This document shows positions 1-8,889 of a stretch of DNA of 64,000 nucleotides, one piece after another. This DNA is from Desulfocapsa sp. (GTDB lineage: Bacteria; Desulfobacterota; Desulfobulbia; Desulfobulbales; Desulfocapsaceae). Made by a program: the position numbers and the translations under genes. Each line of letters begins with the position of its first letter. The stretch's first letter is position 1. The stretch lies in the NCBI GenBank assembly GCA_024763035.1, contig JANTGG010000003.1:1-64000 (forward strand), given 5' to 3'. Under the pieces are notes generated by a model. That model worked only from the letters and a program-made list of their open reading frames with translations, did no database searches and had not been told where the DNA came from.

Positions 1-312
1 GTTATGGGCTCTAAAGACCGGAAGGTACGTGATGCCAAGGCAATCGAACTGCTCTCCAAAGGATTTTCCATGGTTCCCCCCAAACCATCTCCTGCCGCCC
101 GGGTCAGCACAACGCCTTCTTCTGCGGGTCCTCCTACTCCCGCAGCAGTCACCAGTGCAGAACCTGCTGCAGCAGTGCCGGCTCCACAGACTGCCGACGC
201 CTGCTGGGGAAAATTTTTTATGGGAATGGCTGCCGGTTTCCTTATCTTTGCTGTCCTCTACTTTTTTCTCATCAGAAAGCCGCCGAGAAAACGGAGAAGG
301 AACTTCTATTAG
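1..312 (+). CDS. C-terminal end of a D-alanyl-D-alanine carboxypeptidase-like protein (partial)
   Basis: Only the last 104 codons are in the window; the frame is open to base 1. The segment 'KVRDAKAIELLSKGF' matches the way serine D-Ala-D-Ala carboxypeptidases (peptidase S11, DacA type) end their catalytic domain. After it come a Pro/Ala-rich linker of about 45 residues and one hydrophobic helix (GMAAGFLIFAVLYFFLI) followed by a basic tail. That layout suggests a membrane-anchored periplasmic enzyme trimming peptidoglycan stem peptides. The catalytic residues lie outside the window, so the family call rests on the terminal motif alone. An internal ATG at position 4 is unlikely to be a real start. 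Confidence 0.6.
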   Translation, partial: VMGSKDRKVRDAKAIELLSKGFSMVPPKPSPAARVSTTPSSAGPPTPAAVTSAEPAAAVPAPQTADACWGKFFMGMAAGFLIFAVLYFFLIRKPPRKRRRNFY

Positions 313-471
313 GGGTACGGGAAAAAAGCATTGTGATACCCATAAAAGCATTGGCAGGCTCTATTTGATGTAGAAACACGCGCCTGCTGTTCCATTTTGC
401 ATATAGCTGCGTCTCAGTGCCGATCATAAAAAGTATTGAATACAATCGTCATCATGGGTTAGAAACAGGAA

Positions 472-507
472 GGATATATATTATCAGACAAGATATCCTG
501 CCTGATA
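472..507. promoter_or_regulatory. Nested inverted repeats upstream of dctP
   Basis: Two interleaved inverted repeats lie 30-65 bases before dctP: GGATAT (472-477) with ATATCC (493-498), and TATCAG (482-487) with CTGATA (502-507). They could be an operator for the TRAP operon, but no regulator gene sits next to it and the spacing is not diagnostic. Nothing else is recognised in the 226-base gap after the carboxypeptidase. Confidence 0.25.
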
Positions 508-538
508 TGAACACACGATTCCCCCATAAGGAGAGAAC

Positions 539-1612
539 ATGAAATTTATACGAAATTGTTTCCTGGCAGTTGCCGCTGTTGCCATGCTTGCCACTCCAGC
601 CATGGCCGCCAAAACGGTGAAGTGGAAACTTGCCATGACCTGGCCCTCAACCCTTACCCCCCTCGCCTCACCCCCGCTGCAGGTTGCAAAACTTGTTAAA
701 GAGATGAGCGGCGGCTCTTTTGTGATAAAAGTCGAAGGGAAAGAGAAGCATAAAGCCCCCCTCGGTATCCTCGATATGGTGAAAGGCGGTCAGTACCAGA
801 TGGGGCACAGCGGCTCCTACTACTGGAAAGGAAAAGATATCTCCACCATCTTTTTCACCACCATTCCCTTCGGCATGACCACTGCCGAGCAGTATGCCTG
901 GTTCTACTACGATGACGGCATGAAGTACATGCAGCAGGTGTACGACCGCTTCAAGGTTTTGAACTTTCCCGGCGGCAACACCGGTGTGCAGATGGGCGGC
1001 TGGTTCAAAAAAGAGATCAACTCCCTGGATGATTTAAAGGGTCTGAAAATGCGTATCCCCGGGCTTGCCGGTGAGGTCTTTGCAAAACTTGGTGTAAACG
1101 TCACCAATATCCCCGCCGGTGAACTGTACACGTCACTTGATCGCGGCACGATCGACGCCCTGGAATGGGTGGGTCCCGGTATGGATATCAAGATGGGTTT
1201 TTACAAAGTTGCTCCCTACTACTACACCGGCTGGCATGAGCCTGCATCCGAGATGCAGTTTCTTATCAACAAGCGCGCCTTTGCCAAACTCTCTGCCGAG
1301 CATAAGGCGATCCTGATCACCGCCATGAAGGCTGCCAGTGCTGATATGTACTATGAGAATTTTGCCGCAAGTGCAAACGCCTGGGAACAGATGAAGACGG
1401 AGTTCCCCGATATCAAGGTAAAAACGTTTCCGCTTCCGGTATTGAAGGCCATGAAAAAGGCAACGGATGATCTCCTTAATTCGTACGCCGCAAAGGATCC
1501 CCAGTTCAAGGAGATCCTGGAATCCCAGAAAGCCTTTATGAAAAAAGCCCGACAATGGACCATTATCTCAGACTATAATTACATCAAAACAACCATGGAA
1601 CTGGATCAGTAG
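539..1612 (+). CDS. TRAP transporter substrate-binding protein, DctP family
   Basis: This 357-residue periplasmic receptor of a tripartite ATP-independent transporter binds an organic anion and delivers it to the membrane subunits. It has a classic signal peptide ending in ATPAMAA and the DctP-family core: 'LKGLKMRIPGLAGEVFAKLGVNV' region, then 'PAGELYTSLDRGTIDALEWVGP', which carries the usual ligand-contact segment. Length is normal for the family. AAGGAG lies 5 bases before the ATG. It resembles the mannitol/chloroaromatic-type DctP branch, but the ligand cannot be read from sequence; carboxylates or sulfonates are likely. dctQ and dctM follow. Confidence 0.93.
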   Translation: MKFIRNCFLAVAAVAMLATPAMAAKTVKWKLAMTWPSTLTPLASPPLQVAKLVKEMSGGSFVIKVEGKEKHKAPLGILDMVKGGQYQMGHSGSYYWKGKDISTIFFTTIPFGMTTAEQYAWFYYDDGMKYMQQVYDRFKVLNFPGGNTGVQMGGWFKKEINSLDDLKGLKMRIPGLAGEVFAKLGVNVTNIPAGELYTSLDRGTIDALEWVGPGMDIKMGFYKVAPYYYTGWHEPASEMQFLINKRAFAKLSAEHKAILITAMKAASADMYYENFAASANAWEQMKTEFPDIKVKTFPLPVLKAMKKATDDLLNSYAAKDPQFKEILESQKAFMKKARQWTIISDYNYIKTTMELDQ

Positions 1613-1654
1613 TTTTCCGCTGCTTCCGCTCCGCAGTGTGTGCTGTTCGCTCCT

Positions 1655-1684
1655 CCGCCCTGTCAGGTAATCCCGGCAGGGCGG
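1655..1684 (+). other. Intercistronic stem-loop between dctP and dctQ
   Basis: CCGCCCTG (1655-1662) pairs perfectly with CAGGGCGG (1677-1684) around a 14-base loop, with no long T-run after it. Hairpins directly after binding-protein genes commonly stabilise the upstream message or attenuate read-through, which would give more receptor than permease. That role is inferred from its position. Confidence 0.5.
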
Positions 1685-1720
1685 TACTTCTTTCAGCAGA
1701 AATAACCTCCCGCAACACCA

Positions 1721-2224
1721 ATGCAAAGAGTAGAGAAATTCATCAATAAAACCGTTGATATTCTAGGCAGCATAATTGCGTTCTGCCTGCTGCTGATGGT
1801 GCTCAACGTCTCCTTTGATGTCCTGATGCGCTATCTTTTTCACAACTCCTCTGTCGGCATGCAGGAAATGGAATGGCACCTCTTTGCCGTGGTCTTTCTC
1901 TTCGGCATATCCATTGCTCTAAAAGATGAAGGTCATGTACGGGTGGATTTTCTTTACGAACGCTTCAGTCCCCGCAGGAAAGCCCTGATCAATATCCTGG
2001 GTACCCTCTGCTTCGTCATCCCCTTTGCTCTTCTCATAATCAGCGGATCCTTTGAGTTTGTCTATGATGCCTTCTCCACACAGGAGATCTCGGAAGATCC
2101 CGGCGGGCTGCCGTACAGGTGGCTGATTAAGGGAATGATTCCACTCTCTTTTACTGTGCTGCTCTTCAGCAGCTGCGGCTATATCCTGAAAAATATCCGT
2201 CTCTACCGGGAGGCAGATAAATGA
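1721..2224 (+). CDS. TRAP transporter small permease, DctQ family
   Basis: The 167-residue inner-membrane protein has four hydrophobic segments (about residues 12-32, 47-65, 87-108 and 130-150), the topology of DctQ. The motif 'RYLFHNSSVGMQEMEWHLF' between helices 1 and 2 is characteristic of this family. It pairs with DctM to form the membrane domain of the TRAP transporter. The start lacks an obvious Shine-Dalgarno sequence, while its stop codon overlaps the dctM start in ATGA, which indicates translational coupling. Confidence 0.9.
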   Translation: MQRVEKFINKTVDILGSIIAFCLLLMVLNVSFDVLMRYLFHNSSVGMQEMEWHLFAVVFLFGISIALKDEGHVRVDFLYERFSPRRKALINILGTLCFVIPFALLIISGSFEFVYDAFSTQEISEDPGGLPYRWLIKGMIPLSFTVLLFSSCGYILKNIRLYREADK

Positions 2225-3552
2225 CCGGCATCATCATGTTTTTTGCAGCCCTGCTGCTCCTTATTATCGGCTACCCTGTGGCGTTTACCTTTGGAGCAGT
2301 TGCCATGCTCTTCGGGGCCATCGGTGCCTTTATTGAGTTACTGCCCGACCCGTCCCTTGCAGCCGTTGCAGAAGAATTCTTTCTTATGTTTTCCATGATG
2401 CCCTTTCGCATCTACTCCATCATGACCAACACCATCCTGATGGCTGTGCCCCTTTTTATTCTGATGGGGATCGTATTGCAGAAGTCTGATCTAGCGGAAC
2501 GGCTGCTGGAATCCATGGGTCTTCTTTTTGGCAGGGTACGGGGCGGAGTTGCCATCAGTACGGTTATGGTGGGGACACTGCTTGCCGCATCAACGGGTGT
2601 TGTCGGGGCATCCGTTGTCGCCATGGGCGTTATCTCCCTCCCCGTGATGCTGAAATACGGGTATTCAAAACGACTGGCGACCGGCACAATCTGTGCGTCC
2701 GGAACGCTTGGCCAGATCATCCCGCCTTCCATTGTCCTGATCATTCTCGGCGATGTTTTTCAACTGCCGGTTGGCGACCTTTTTAAAGCCGCCCTCCTTC
2801 CGGGGATGGTACTTGTGGGCTGCTATATCCTCTACATCCTGGTTACAGCATTTCTAAATCCTGAAACAGCACCCTCTGTGATGCTCCATGACCAGATGAA
2901 AAAGCCATCCATCGGCGAGGCACTCTTTGCCATTATTCCGCCCATGACTCTGATCATTCTCGTTCTCGGATCTATCTTTGCAGGAGTTGCCACCCCCACC
3001 GAATCAGCTGCTGTGGGGGCGTTAGGATCGATGATTCTTGCGGCAATGTATAAGAAACTGAACTGGCAGATCGTCCAGGAATCCTGTATGGAGACGGTGA
3101 AAATAACCGCCATGGTCTTTGCCATTCTTATTGGAGCCACGGCATTCTCCATGGTGTTTGTCTATACGGGAGCGGACACCCTTGTGGAAACATTCATGAC
3201 AGGTCTGCCGGGAGAGAAGTGGGGCTTTCTTATTCTCTCCATGCTCACCATCATGGTGCTGGGATTTTTTATCGATTTTATAGAGATTTCCTACATTGTG
3301 GTGCCGATTCTGCTGCCCATCGCCGACATCATCGGACTCAACCCCATGTGGTTTGCCATCCTCATCGCCATGAACCTGCAGACCTCTTTTCTTACACCAC
3401 CCTTTGGCTTCTCCCTTTTTTATCTTAAAGGAGTCTGTCCGCCTGAAGTAAAGACCACAGATATCTATAGGGGCGTTATCCCCTTCATCCTCATCCAGAT
3501 ACTGGTACTGGCGTCCATTGTCATCTTCCCTGGACTTTACGGGCTGCAGTGA
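2221..3552 (+). CDS. TRAP transporter large permease, DctM family
   Basis: The 443-residue polytopic membrane protein is the Na+-dependent transport subunit. About a dozen hydrophobic segments are visible. Family signatures include 'AVPLFILMGIVLQKS', 'GASVVAMGVISLPVMLKYGYSKRLATGTICASGTLGQIIPPS' (family SGTLG.IIPPS) and 'LNPMWFAILIAMNLQTSFLTPPFG' (family NLQ..FLTPPFG). The start overlaps the dctQ stop by 4 bases. The gene ends 59 bases before the convergent tolC-like gene, with an imperfect GCCACAAC/GTTGCGGC hairpin at that junction. Confidence 0.93.
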   Translation: MTGIIMFFAALLLLIIGYPVAFTFGAVAMLFGAIGAFIELLPDPSLAAVAEEFFLMFSMMPFRIYSIMTNTILMAVPLFILMGIVLQKSDLAERLLESMGLLFGRVRGGVAISTVMVGTLLAASTGVVGASVVAMGVISLPVMLKYGYSKRLATGTICASGTLGQIIPPSIVLIILGDVFQLPVGDLFKAALLPGMVLVGCYILYILVTAFLNPETAPSVMLHDQMKKPSIGEALFAIIPPMTLIILVLGSIFAGVATPTESAAVGALGSMILAAMYKKLNWQIVQESCMETVKITAMVFAILIGATAFSMVFVYTGADTLVETFMTGLPGEKWGFLILSMLTIMVLGFFIDFIEISYIVVPILLPIADIIGLNPMWFAILIAMNLQTSFLTPPFGFSLFYLKGVCPPEVKTTDIYRGVIPFILIQILVLASIVIFPGLYGLQ

Positions 3553-3611
3553 CATGGGGAGTCATTTCCCGACAAGCTCTGCATATTGTCTGTTTATCTC
3601 GCCACAACTCT

Positions 3612-4976
3612 TTATTGTTGCGGCAAAAAGGGTATCAGATTCTCCCCCGTTGCACTTTTAAGATTTTCCCGATTGGTATAGAGGCTGATCAGGGAAAGTG
3701 CCAGGCGGGACTGGGTGCGTACCAGATCCCGCTGTACCTCGTTAAAGCGGGCAAGGGATTCCTGTCCTGCCTTATACCCCTCTTCGACCAGATCACGACT
3801 CTGCTCCACAAGTTTTACCGAAGAACGCTGGAGCAGCAGCTGTGACTGGGACTGCTTCAGATTGGTAACGGCATTCTGTACATCATTTATCACCTTGTTT
3901 TTCTGATCAGCAAGGGTTCTTGCCTCTGCTCTTTTCCCTGCCTTGGCTTCAGCTATCCGTGCCTGATCGCCAAATCCCTGGAAGAGATTATAGGAAAGAT
4001 TAATGGAGAGAGATGAGCCGAAATCATCGGATTCAAACGCCGCACTGTCCAGTCGTTTACCATCAAGAGATCCGGTCAGAAAGAGCCGTGGATAATATGC
4101 CGCCTGCTGCAGCCCGACGGTAGAATCGGCACGCTGCACACTCAATTCCTGGCGGAGCAGATCCGGACGATGCTTCACAGCCGTCTGCAGCAGCTTATCT
4201 TTAGCAAGATTAAGGAAATCCTTCTCCTCCACCATATCAACTTTGGCGAGCTTTATGCCAGCCGGCAGTTCACCGCTTTCAATACCGAGGAGGGCGGCAA
4301 GTCCATTCAGACTGAGGGCATAGTCACGCTCTGCCAGCAATATATCAGTGCTGGCATTATTCATCTGCACCTGGAAGTTCAAGACTGCCGAATAGGAACC
4401 GGCACCCACATCCAGGCTCAGCTGCGCATCTTCAAGCTGTTTGGAGTTAAAGCTGAAATCCGCTTCGGCAATGGTTTTATTGTAAAGGGCAAGTTGCGCA
4501 CTGTAGTAGCTTCTGGCAATGGCAAGAAGAAGCAGGCGCTGTGCGTCCCGTCTCGCCTGCTCGGTTTCCTGCTTTCCGTATGCAGCTGCCAGATTGGTGA
4601 ATTTTCTGGAAAATCCATCAAAAAGCAGCCAGGAGGCATCGAGTCCAAGCTGATACCGGTCTGTACTTCTGTCAACATCTCTTCCGCCAGTCAGCATGGA
4701 CTGCAGCTCTGCATCACTTGCAGACATTCTGTTACTGGCGGCAGCCCCCCTGGCATCAAAGGACGGCCAGTACAATGACCGGGCCTGGGAAACACGCTGA
4801 CGAGCCTGTTCCACACGCTCTGCAGCAGCTGCTAGCCCGGGATTTTCGGAAAGCCCGATACGCTGAGCTGTTTCAAGATCGAGCAGACTGACATCGTCAA
4901 TGGTTTCTGCAAAAACGAAATTCGGCACACTGCAGATCAGCAGCACAATAACACAATATAAGGTTCCTCTCTTCAC
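3612..4976 (-). CDS. TolC-family outer-membrane efflux protein
   Basis: The 454-residue protein has a signal peptide (residues 1-23, ending NFVFAE) and two repeated outer-membrane-efflux-protein domains rich in coiled-coil helices. 'DLETAQRIGLSENPGLAAAAERVEQARQRV' is the typical start of repeat one, and 'KHRPDLLRQELSVQRADSTVGLQQAAYYPRLFLTGS' begins repeat two. It would form the trimeric outer-membrane channel of a type I secretion or RND system. The start is GTG, 5 bases after GGGGGAG. It sits 39 bases downstream of hemC, so the two are probably cotranscribed. No pump is adjacent; it could in principle serve the RND pair at 40.6-45.0 kb. Confidence 0.88.
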   Translation of the reverse strand: MKRGTLYCVIVLLICSVPNFVFAETIDDVSLLDLETAQRIGLSENPGLAAAAERVEQARQRVSQARSLYWPSFDARGAAASNRMSASDAELQSMLTGGRDVDRSTDRYQLGLDASWLLFDGFSRKFTNLAAAYGKQETEQARRDAQRLLLLAIARSYYSAQLALYNKTIAEADFSFNSKQLEDAQLSLDVGAGSYSAVLNFQVQMNNASTDILLAERDYALSLNGLAALLGIESGELPAGIKLAKVDMVEEKDFLNLAKDKLLQTAVKHRPDLLRQELSVQRADSTVGLQQAAYYPRLFLTGSLDGKRLDSAAFESDDFGSSLSINLSYNLFQGFGDQARIAEAKAGKRAEARTLADQKNKVINDVQNAVTNLKQSQSQLLLQRSSVKLVEQSRDLVEEGYKAGQESLARFNEVQRDLVRTQSRLALSLISLYTNRENLKSATGENLIPFLPQQ

Positions 4977-5015
4977 ACCACTCCCCCCATTCCTTCAAAA
5001 AACACTCTGTCGTAT

Positions 5016-5972
5016 TCACCCTTGCTGTTTCTGTTCCGCCCCCTCCTGGGAACGGGCAATATCGGCAAGTATCTCGCGGCCACCGTTCTCAAGGATATAT
5101 CTGCCAAGACGCTGTCCCACACCATCCGCCTCTTCCTGTGACCCCTTTTCCGTCTTCACAAGAACAGTCTGCCCGTCAAGACTCGCCAGTCCGCCCCGCA
5201 GGATCAGCTCCCCTCCGTCCAGCACAGCCAGCCCAAAGGCAGGAATGGAACAGCCGCCCTCCATCACCCGTAAAAAAGCCCGTTCGGCAAGCAGACAGGC
5301 TTCTGATGCGGGATTATTAAGGCATTCACGAATCTTTGCCCGTTTACCGGGATCCAGAGTTTCTGCTGACTCTATGGCTATACAGCCCTGCCCGACCGGA
5401 GGAATAAATTCCTCTTCGGAAAAAACTTTGACGATCATATCCTCATATTCCATCCGTTTTACCCCGGCATAGGCAAGCATCAGAGCGTCACAGGCACCGT
5501 CATCCATCTTCTGAATCCGGGTCTGCAGGTTCCCCCGCATCTCCACAGTCTGCACATGGGGATAAAAATGTTTAAGCAGTGCAATACGGCGGACAGAGGA
5601 CGTGCCCACACGCAGAGTCTTACTGCTATCCGTGATATCGATGGCTGTATTTCTGGATAGCAGAACATCATTGGGCTTTTCCCTATCGGTGAAGGCGATC
5701 AGCTCAAAACCGTCGGGAAGAATGGACTGCATATCCTTGGCACTGTGTACGGCAATATCCGTATTGCCGTTGCGCAGTTCCTCTTCAAGCTCCTCCGTAA
5801 AAACTCCCTTGCTGCCGATCTTGGCTATGGACACATTGAGAATCTTATCCCCCCTGGTCTCCATGGAGGAAATACGTGTCTGCAGACCACTGCCGGCAAG
5901 CATCGCAGCAACGGTGTCCGTCTGCCACATGGCGAGTTTACTCTTTCTTGACCCAATGGATATCGTCGTCAT
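5016..5972 (-). CDS. hemC: Hydroxymethylbilane synthase (porphobilinogen deaminase)
   Basis: The enzyme polymerises four porphobilinogens into hydroxymethylbilane in tetrapyrrole synthesis. Signatures: N-terminal 'TISIGSRKSKLAMWQTD', 'HSAKDMQS' carrying the catalytic Asp, 'RGNLQTRIQKMDDG', and 'VMEGGCSIPAFGLAVL' carrying the Cys that binds the dipyrromethane cofactor. I place the start at the ATG at 5972 (318 residues) because AGGGGAAGGGG lies directly upstream and the protein then begins at the normal family position; the frame is open for 14 more codons upstream. It supplies the tetrapyrroles needed for haem, sirohaem and cobalamin in an anaerobe. Confidence 0.95.
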   Translation of the reverse strand: MTTISIGSRKSKLAMWQTDTVAAMLAGSGLQTRISSMETRGDKILNVSIAKIGSKGVFTEELEEELRNGNTDIAVHSAKDMQSILPDGFELIAFTDREKPNDVLLSRNTAIDITDSSKTLRVGTSSVRRIALLKHFYPHVQTVEMRGNLQTRIQKMDDGACDALMLAYAGVKRMEYEDMIVKVFSEEEFIPPVGQGCIAIESAETLDPGKRAKIRECLNNPASEACLLAERAFLRVMEGGCSIPAFGLAVLDGGELILRGGLASLDGQTVLVKTEKGSQEEADGVGQRLGRYILENGGREILADIARSQEGAEQKQQG

Positions 5973-6026
5973 TCCCCTTCCCCTATCTGTTAATTGCTGA
6001 AGACCTTTTTTCACATACAGCGAATG

Positions 6027-6078
6027 AGTTTAATCCCAAAACCCAAAGATTGCAAACTTGAATAAATATCGCTATGAT
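6027..6078. promoter_or_regulatory. Divergent promoters sharing one palindromic -35 box
   Basis: TTGCAA at 6050-6055 is its own reverse complement. To the right, 17 bases away, is TATGAT (6073-6078), a good -10 for the plus-strand EEP gene. To the left, also 17 bases away on the minus strand, is TAAACT (6032-6027), a -10 for hemC. Two polymerases could not use the site at once, so hemC and the EEP gene may be reciprocally expressed. This is inferred from spacing and consensus match. Confidence 0.45.
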
Positions 6079-6083
6079 ACTTC

Positions 6084-6833
6084 ATGCGCTTCCTTCTCTA
6101 CAATATCCGTTACGGGACAGGTCATGGGCTCAGCTACCATCTTCCCCTCCCATTCACAGGTTTCTTCAAACAGACCCACAATACATTAGATCTGATCGTC
6201 GATTTTATCCGCTCCGTCGACCCGGATGTGATCGCTCTGGTGGAAGTGGATTCAGGCTCCTATCGATCCGGAAAAAGCTGCCAGGCAGAAGAAATTGCCA
6301 GGCGTCTGCATCATTTTCACGTGGTCGAAAGCAAATACGGTACAGATTCATTTGCCAACAGGATTCCTGTACTCAACAAACAGTGCAACGGACTGCTCTC
6401 CAAAACAGAGATTCTTCACCAGCAGTTCCATTACTTTAATGAGGGAGTGAAACGGCTGGTCATCGAAGTGGAGCTTGCCGAGGTGTTTATCTTTATTGTT
6501 CATCTCTCCCTGCACTTCAAACACCGGCAGCAGCAGCTTGAACATCTGCACCGAATCCTTACAAAACGCGACAAACCCGTGATTATTGCCGGAGACTTCA
6601 ATACATTTGGCGGCAGCCGGGAACTTGAGCTCTTCCTGGGAGCAACCGGACTTGTCAACGCCAACCGTCTTAATCAACCGTCACACCCCAGTCATGCACC
6701 CAGGCGGCATCTGGATTTTATCCTGCACAGCCCGCAGCTCACCGTCTCCAACTTCTCCATCCCCGATGTCCGCTTTTCCGATCACGCCCCACTGATTTGT
6801 GATTTCAGCCTTGCAGAGGAAGGGTCACCGTAA
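6084..6833 (+). CDS. Endonuclease/exonuclease/phosphatase (EEP) family hydrolase
   Basis: The 249-residue, soluble, metal-dependent phosphoesterase fold shows all the EEP catalytic blocks: 'LLYNIRYG' (Asn), 'DVIALVEVDSG' (metal-binding Glu), 'VHLSLH', 'IAGDFNTFGG' (Asp and Asn) and 'SDHAPLICDF' (Asp-His). The substrate could be nucleic acid, a phosphoinositide-like lipid or a small phosphodiester and is not readable. No Shine-Dalgarno precedes the ATG. The only promoter seen has its -10 ending 5 bases before the ATG, so the transcript may be leaderless. The 3' end overlaps the convergent kinase gene by 29 bases. Confidence 0.85.
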   Translation: MRFLLYNIRYGTGHGLSYHLPLPFTGFFKQTHNTLDLIVDFIRSVDPDVIALVEVDSGSYRSGKSCQAEEIARRLHHFHVVESKYGTDSFANRIPVLNKQCNGLLSKTEILHQQFHYFNEGVKRLVIEVELAEVFIFIVHLSLHFKHRQQQLEHLHRILTKRDKPVIIAGDFNTFGGSRELELFLGATGLVNANRLNQPSHPSHAPRRHLDFILHSPQLTVSNFSIPDVRFSDHAPLICDFSLAEEGSP

Positions 6834-8181
6834 AGCACGCACCCTCCCGTATGGTACTGCTCACCTGTACCGTACCATCATGTGCCTCAACCACCGCCTT
6901 CACATAATTAAGCCCCAGACCAAGCCCCTGCTGTGTCCGGCTGCGGTCTCCACGATAGAGACGATCCCAGATCCGGTTCAGCTCCGAAGGCGAAATCCCC
7001 ATGCCGTTATCCGTAAAACTGACCTGGACACGATCCCCTTTCTGTTCGGCACGAATTGCCACCCTCCCCTGCCGATGACCGTATTTAATGGCGTTATCGA
7101 GCAGATTTGCCCACACCTGAGTGATTCGCATCTTATCGGCATGGAGCATTATGCCGGGATCACATGCACAGGACACCTCTATCTGCTCTTCTTCGGCAAC
7201 ATACTGGTACAGACCGACCACATCATCAAGGCTTTCCGATAGCGGGAATTCCTGCAGCTCCAGACGCATGGTTCCCGCCTCCGCCTCCGCCACGCTCATC
7301 ATCACCTTTAACATGGAGAGCACCCTTTCAGACTCTTCAAGGCAATCAGAAAGGGCAGTTCTGTACTTCACACAATCCTGACTGTCAGACTGCAGGGCAT
7401 ACTCTGCGCCCGCCCTGAGACGCGTCATGGGGGTGCGCAGATCATGGGCGACATTATCCAGAGATGCCTGCATCTCCTGGATCAGCTGTCTGTTCTGATA
7501 AAAGATTTTCCCAACCAGATCATAAAGGGGGGCGACGGAATCTCCCTCCCTGCCCTCACCGGCAAAGGTCAGGTTATTTGTCTCCAGACCGTGTTCAAGA
7601 ACTGCCTGCAGCCTGCGGAGGGGTGCTTCCAGCAGAGAGGTGAGCAGTACAGCAAACAGTATGCAGAAAACGCCCGCTGCAAAGAATAAATAGCGAGCGG
7701 TGCGGGAAGACATCCTGTAGAGGGCAACCCCGGCGGTATCATCTACTCCACCCTGTACAATACTGCCGTCTGCCAGGGATTTGGAATAGAGTATCCAGCT
7801 CCCATGCTTCTCCGGCTGCAAAAGATCGATCCAGACACCCGCAGCTGCCGGATCAATATCGACCAGGCCACTGAAATTCAGGGCTGTGTTATTGGTCAGG
7901 AGCAACTGTTCCCTGCCGTGCAACAAACGAATAAAGTCAAGTTCCCCAGGAATATCCGCCTGTATGCGGATATTTTCAACACTCCCGCCTTGATTGTTCA
8001 CAAGATAACTGGAGAGCCCCCGCTCCACCCGCATCACACTCTGCTGCTGAATGTTCTTTTTAAGAATGACGGTATGCAGAACCAACAATCCTCCGGCACA
8101 ACACCAGAAAAGGATAGAGAAAAAAACGACTCTCCGCAAACGGGTTTGAAGGGGCAGAAGATCAATCAGCGCGAAGAACAT
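6805..8181 (-). CDS. Sensor histidine kinase with HAMP domain
   Basis: The 458-residue membrane kinase has an N-terminal transmembrane helix (about residues 15-37), a periplasmic sensor region of about 120 residues, a second helix ('YLFFAAGVFCILFAVLLTSLL') and a HAMP segment. A HisKA box follows ('LDNVAHDLRTPMTRLRAGAEYAL', phospho-His), then an HATPase domain with N box 'NLLDNAIKYG', 'FTDNGMGI' and 'GLGLGLNYVKAVVEAHDG'. I start it at the ATG at 8181, which overlaps the 3' end of the response regulator by 20 bases; the longer frame would run deep into that gene. The signal is unknown. It should phosphorylate its neighbour. Confidence 0.92.
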   Translation of the reverse strand: MFFALIDLLPLQTRLRRVVFFSILFWCCAGGLLVLHTVILKKNIQQQSVMRVERGLSSYLVNNQGGSVENIRIQADIPGELDFIRLLHGREQLLLTNNTALNFSGLVDIDPAAAGVWIDLLQPEKHGSWILYSKSLADGSIVQGGVDDTAGVALYRMSSRTARYLFFAAGVFCILFAVLLTSLLEAPLRRLQAVLEHGLETNNLTFAGEGREGDSVAPLYDLVGKIFYQNRQLIQEMQASLDNVAHDLRTPMTRLRAGAEYALQSDSQDCVKYRTALSDCLEESERVLSMLKVMMSVAEAEAGTMRLELQEFPLSESLDDVVGLYQYVAEEEQIEVSCACDPGIMLHADKMRITQVWANLLDNAIKYGHRQGRVAIRAEQKGDRVQVSFTDNGMGISPSELNRIWDRLYRGDRSRTQQGLGLGLNYVKAVVEAHDGTVQVSSTIREGACFTVTLPLQG

Positions 8182-8836
8182 AGCCCATGCCCCGCACAGT
8201 ATGAATAAGCTTATCGCTGTACTGCTTATCAATTTTATTGCGTAAGCGGCAGACAAGAACATCGACAACATTGGTCTGCGGATCAAAGCTGTAGTCGTAA
8301 ATACGTTCGAGAATAGACGTCTTGGAAAGAACCCGTCCGGCACTGCGCATCATCAGCTCAAGAAGGGCATACTCCTTTGCAGGCAGATCAATCTTTTCTT
8401 CCTGACGATATACTTCACGGGTGAGAGGATCAAGGCGTAGATCACCAACCTGGAGCACAGCAGGCTCAGCCGTCTTGACTCCACGGCGCAGCAGTGCCTG
8501 GATACGGGCAAGAAGCTCGTTAAAGGAAAAGGGCTTCACCATATAATCATCGCCACCACGCTGCAGCCCCTCAACACGGTCATCAACAGACTGCCTGGCA
8601 CTGAGGATTAAAACCGGTGTTTCAACTTTTCGCTCACGAAGCGTTTCGATAAGGGTCAAACCATCCATTCCCGGAAGCATGATATCAATAACCGCTGCAT
8701 CATAGGGCTCGGTAAGCGCAAGGGAGAGACCTTCCACACCATCTTTTGCCACATCCACGGCAAAACCAGCCTCATGCAGACCTTTTTCAAGGAAAGAGGC
8801 AATTTTACTGTCATCTTCAACGACAAGGAGACGCAT
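8162..8836 (-). CDS. OmpR/PhoB-family response regulator
   Basis: The 224-residue regulator has a receiver domain (residues 1-115; 'LVVEDDSKIASFLEKGL' acidic pocket, 'DAAVIDIMLPGMDGLTLIE' phospho-acceptor Asp, 'VKPFSFNELLARIQALLRR' switch Lys) and a winged-helix DNA-binding domain ('LRLDPLTREVYRQEEKIDLPAKEYALLELMMRSAGRVLSKTSILERIYDYSFDPQTNVVDVLVCRLRNKID'). It is translationally coupled to the sensor kinase by a 20-base overlap. Close resemblance to metal- and antimicrobial-responsive regulators such as CusR/QseB is suggestive only; no target operon is evident next to it. Confidence 0.94.
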   Translation of the reverse strand: MRLLVVEDDSKIASFLEKGLHEAGFAVDVAKDGVEGLSLALTEPYDAAVIDIMLPGMDGLTLIETLRERKVETPVLILSARQSVDDRVEGLQRGGDDYMVKPFSFNELLARIQALLRRGVKTAEPAVLQVGDLRLDPLTREVYRQEEKIDLPAKEYALLELMMRSAGRVLSKTSILERIYDYSFDPQTNVVDVLVCRLRNKIDKQYSDKLIHTVRGMGYVLRAD

Positions 8837-8889
8837 GATTTTTCCCTCACTATTTGAAAACCATCTTTACGGAGCAAAGGCATGTCCAC

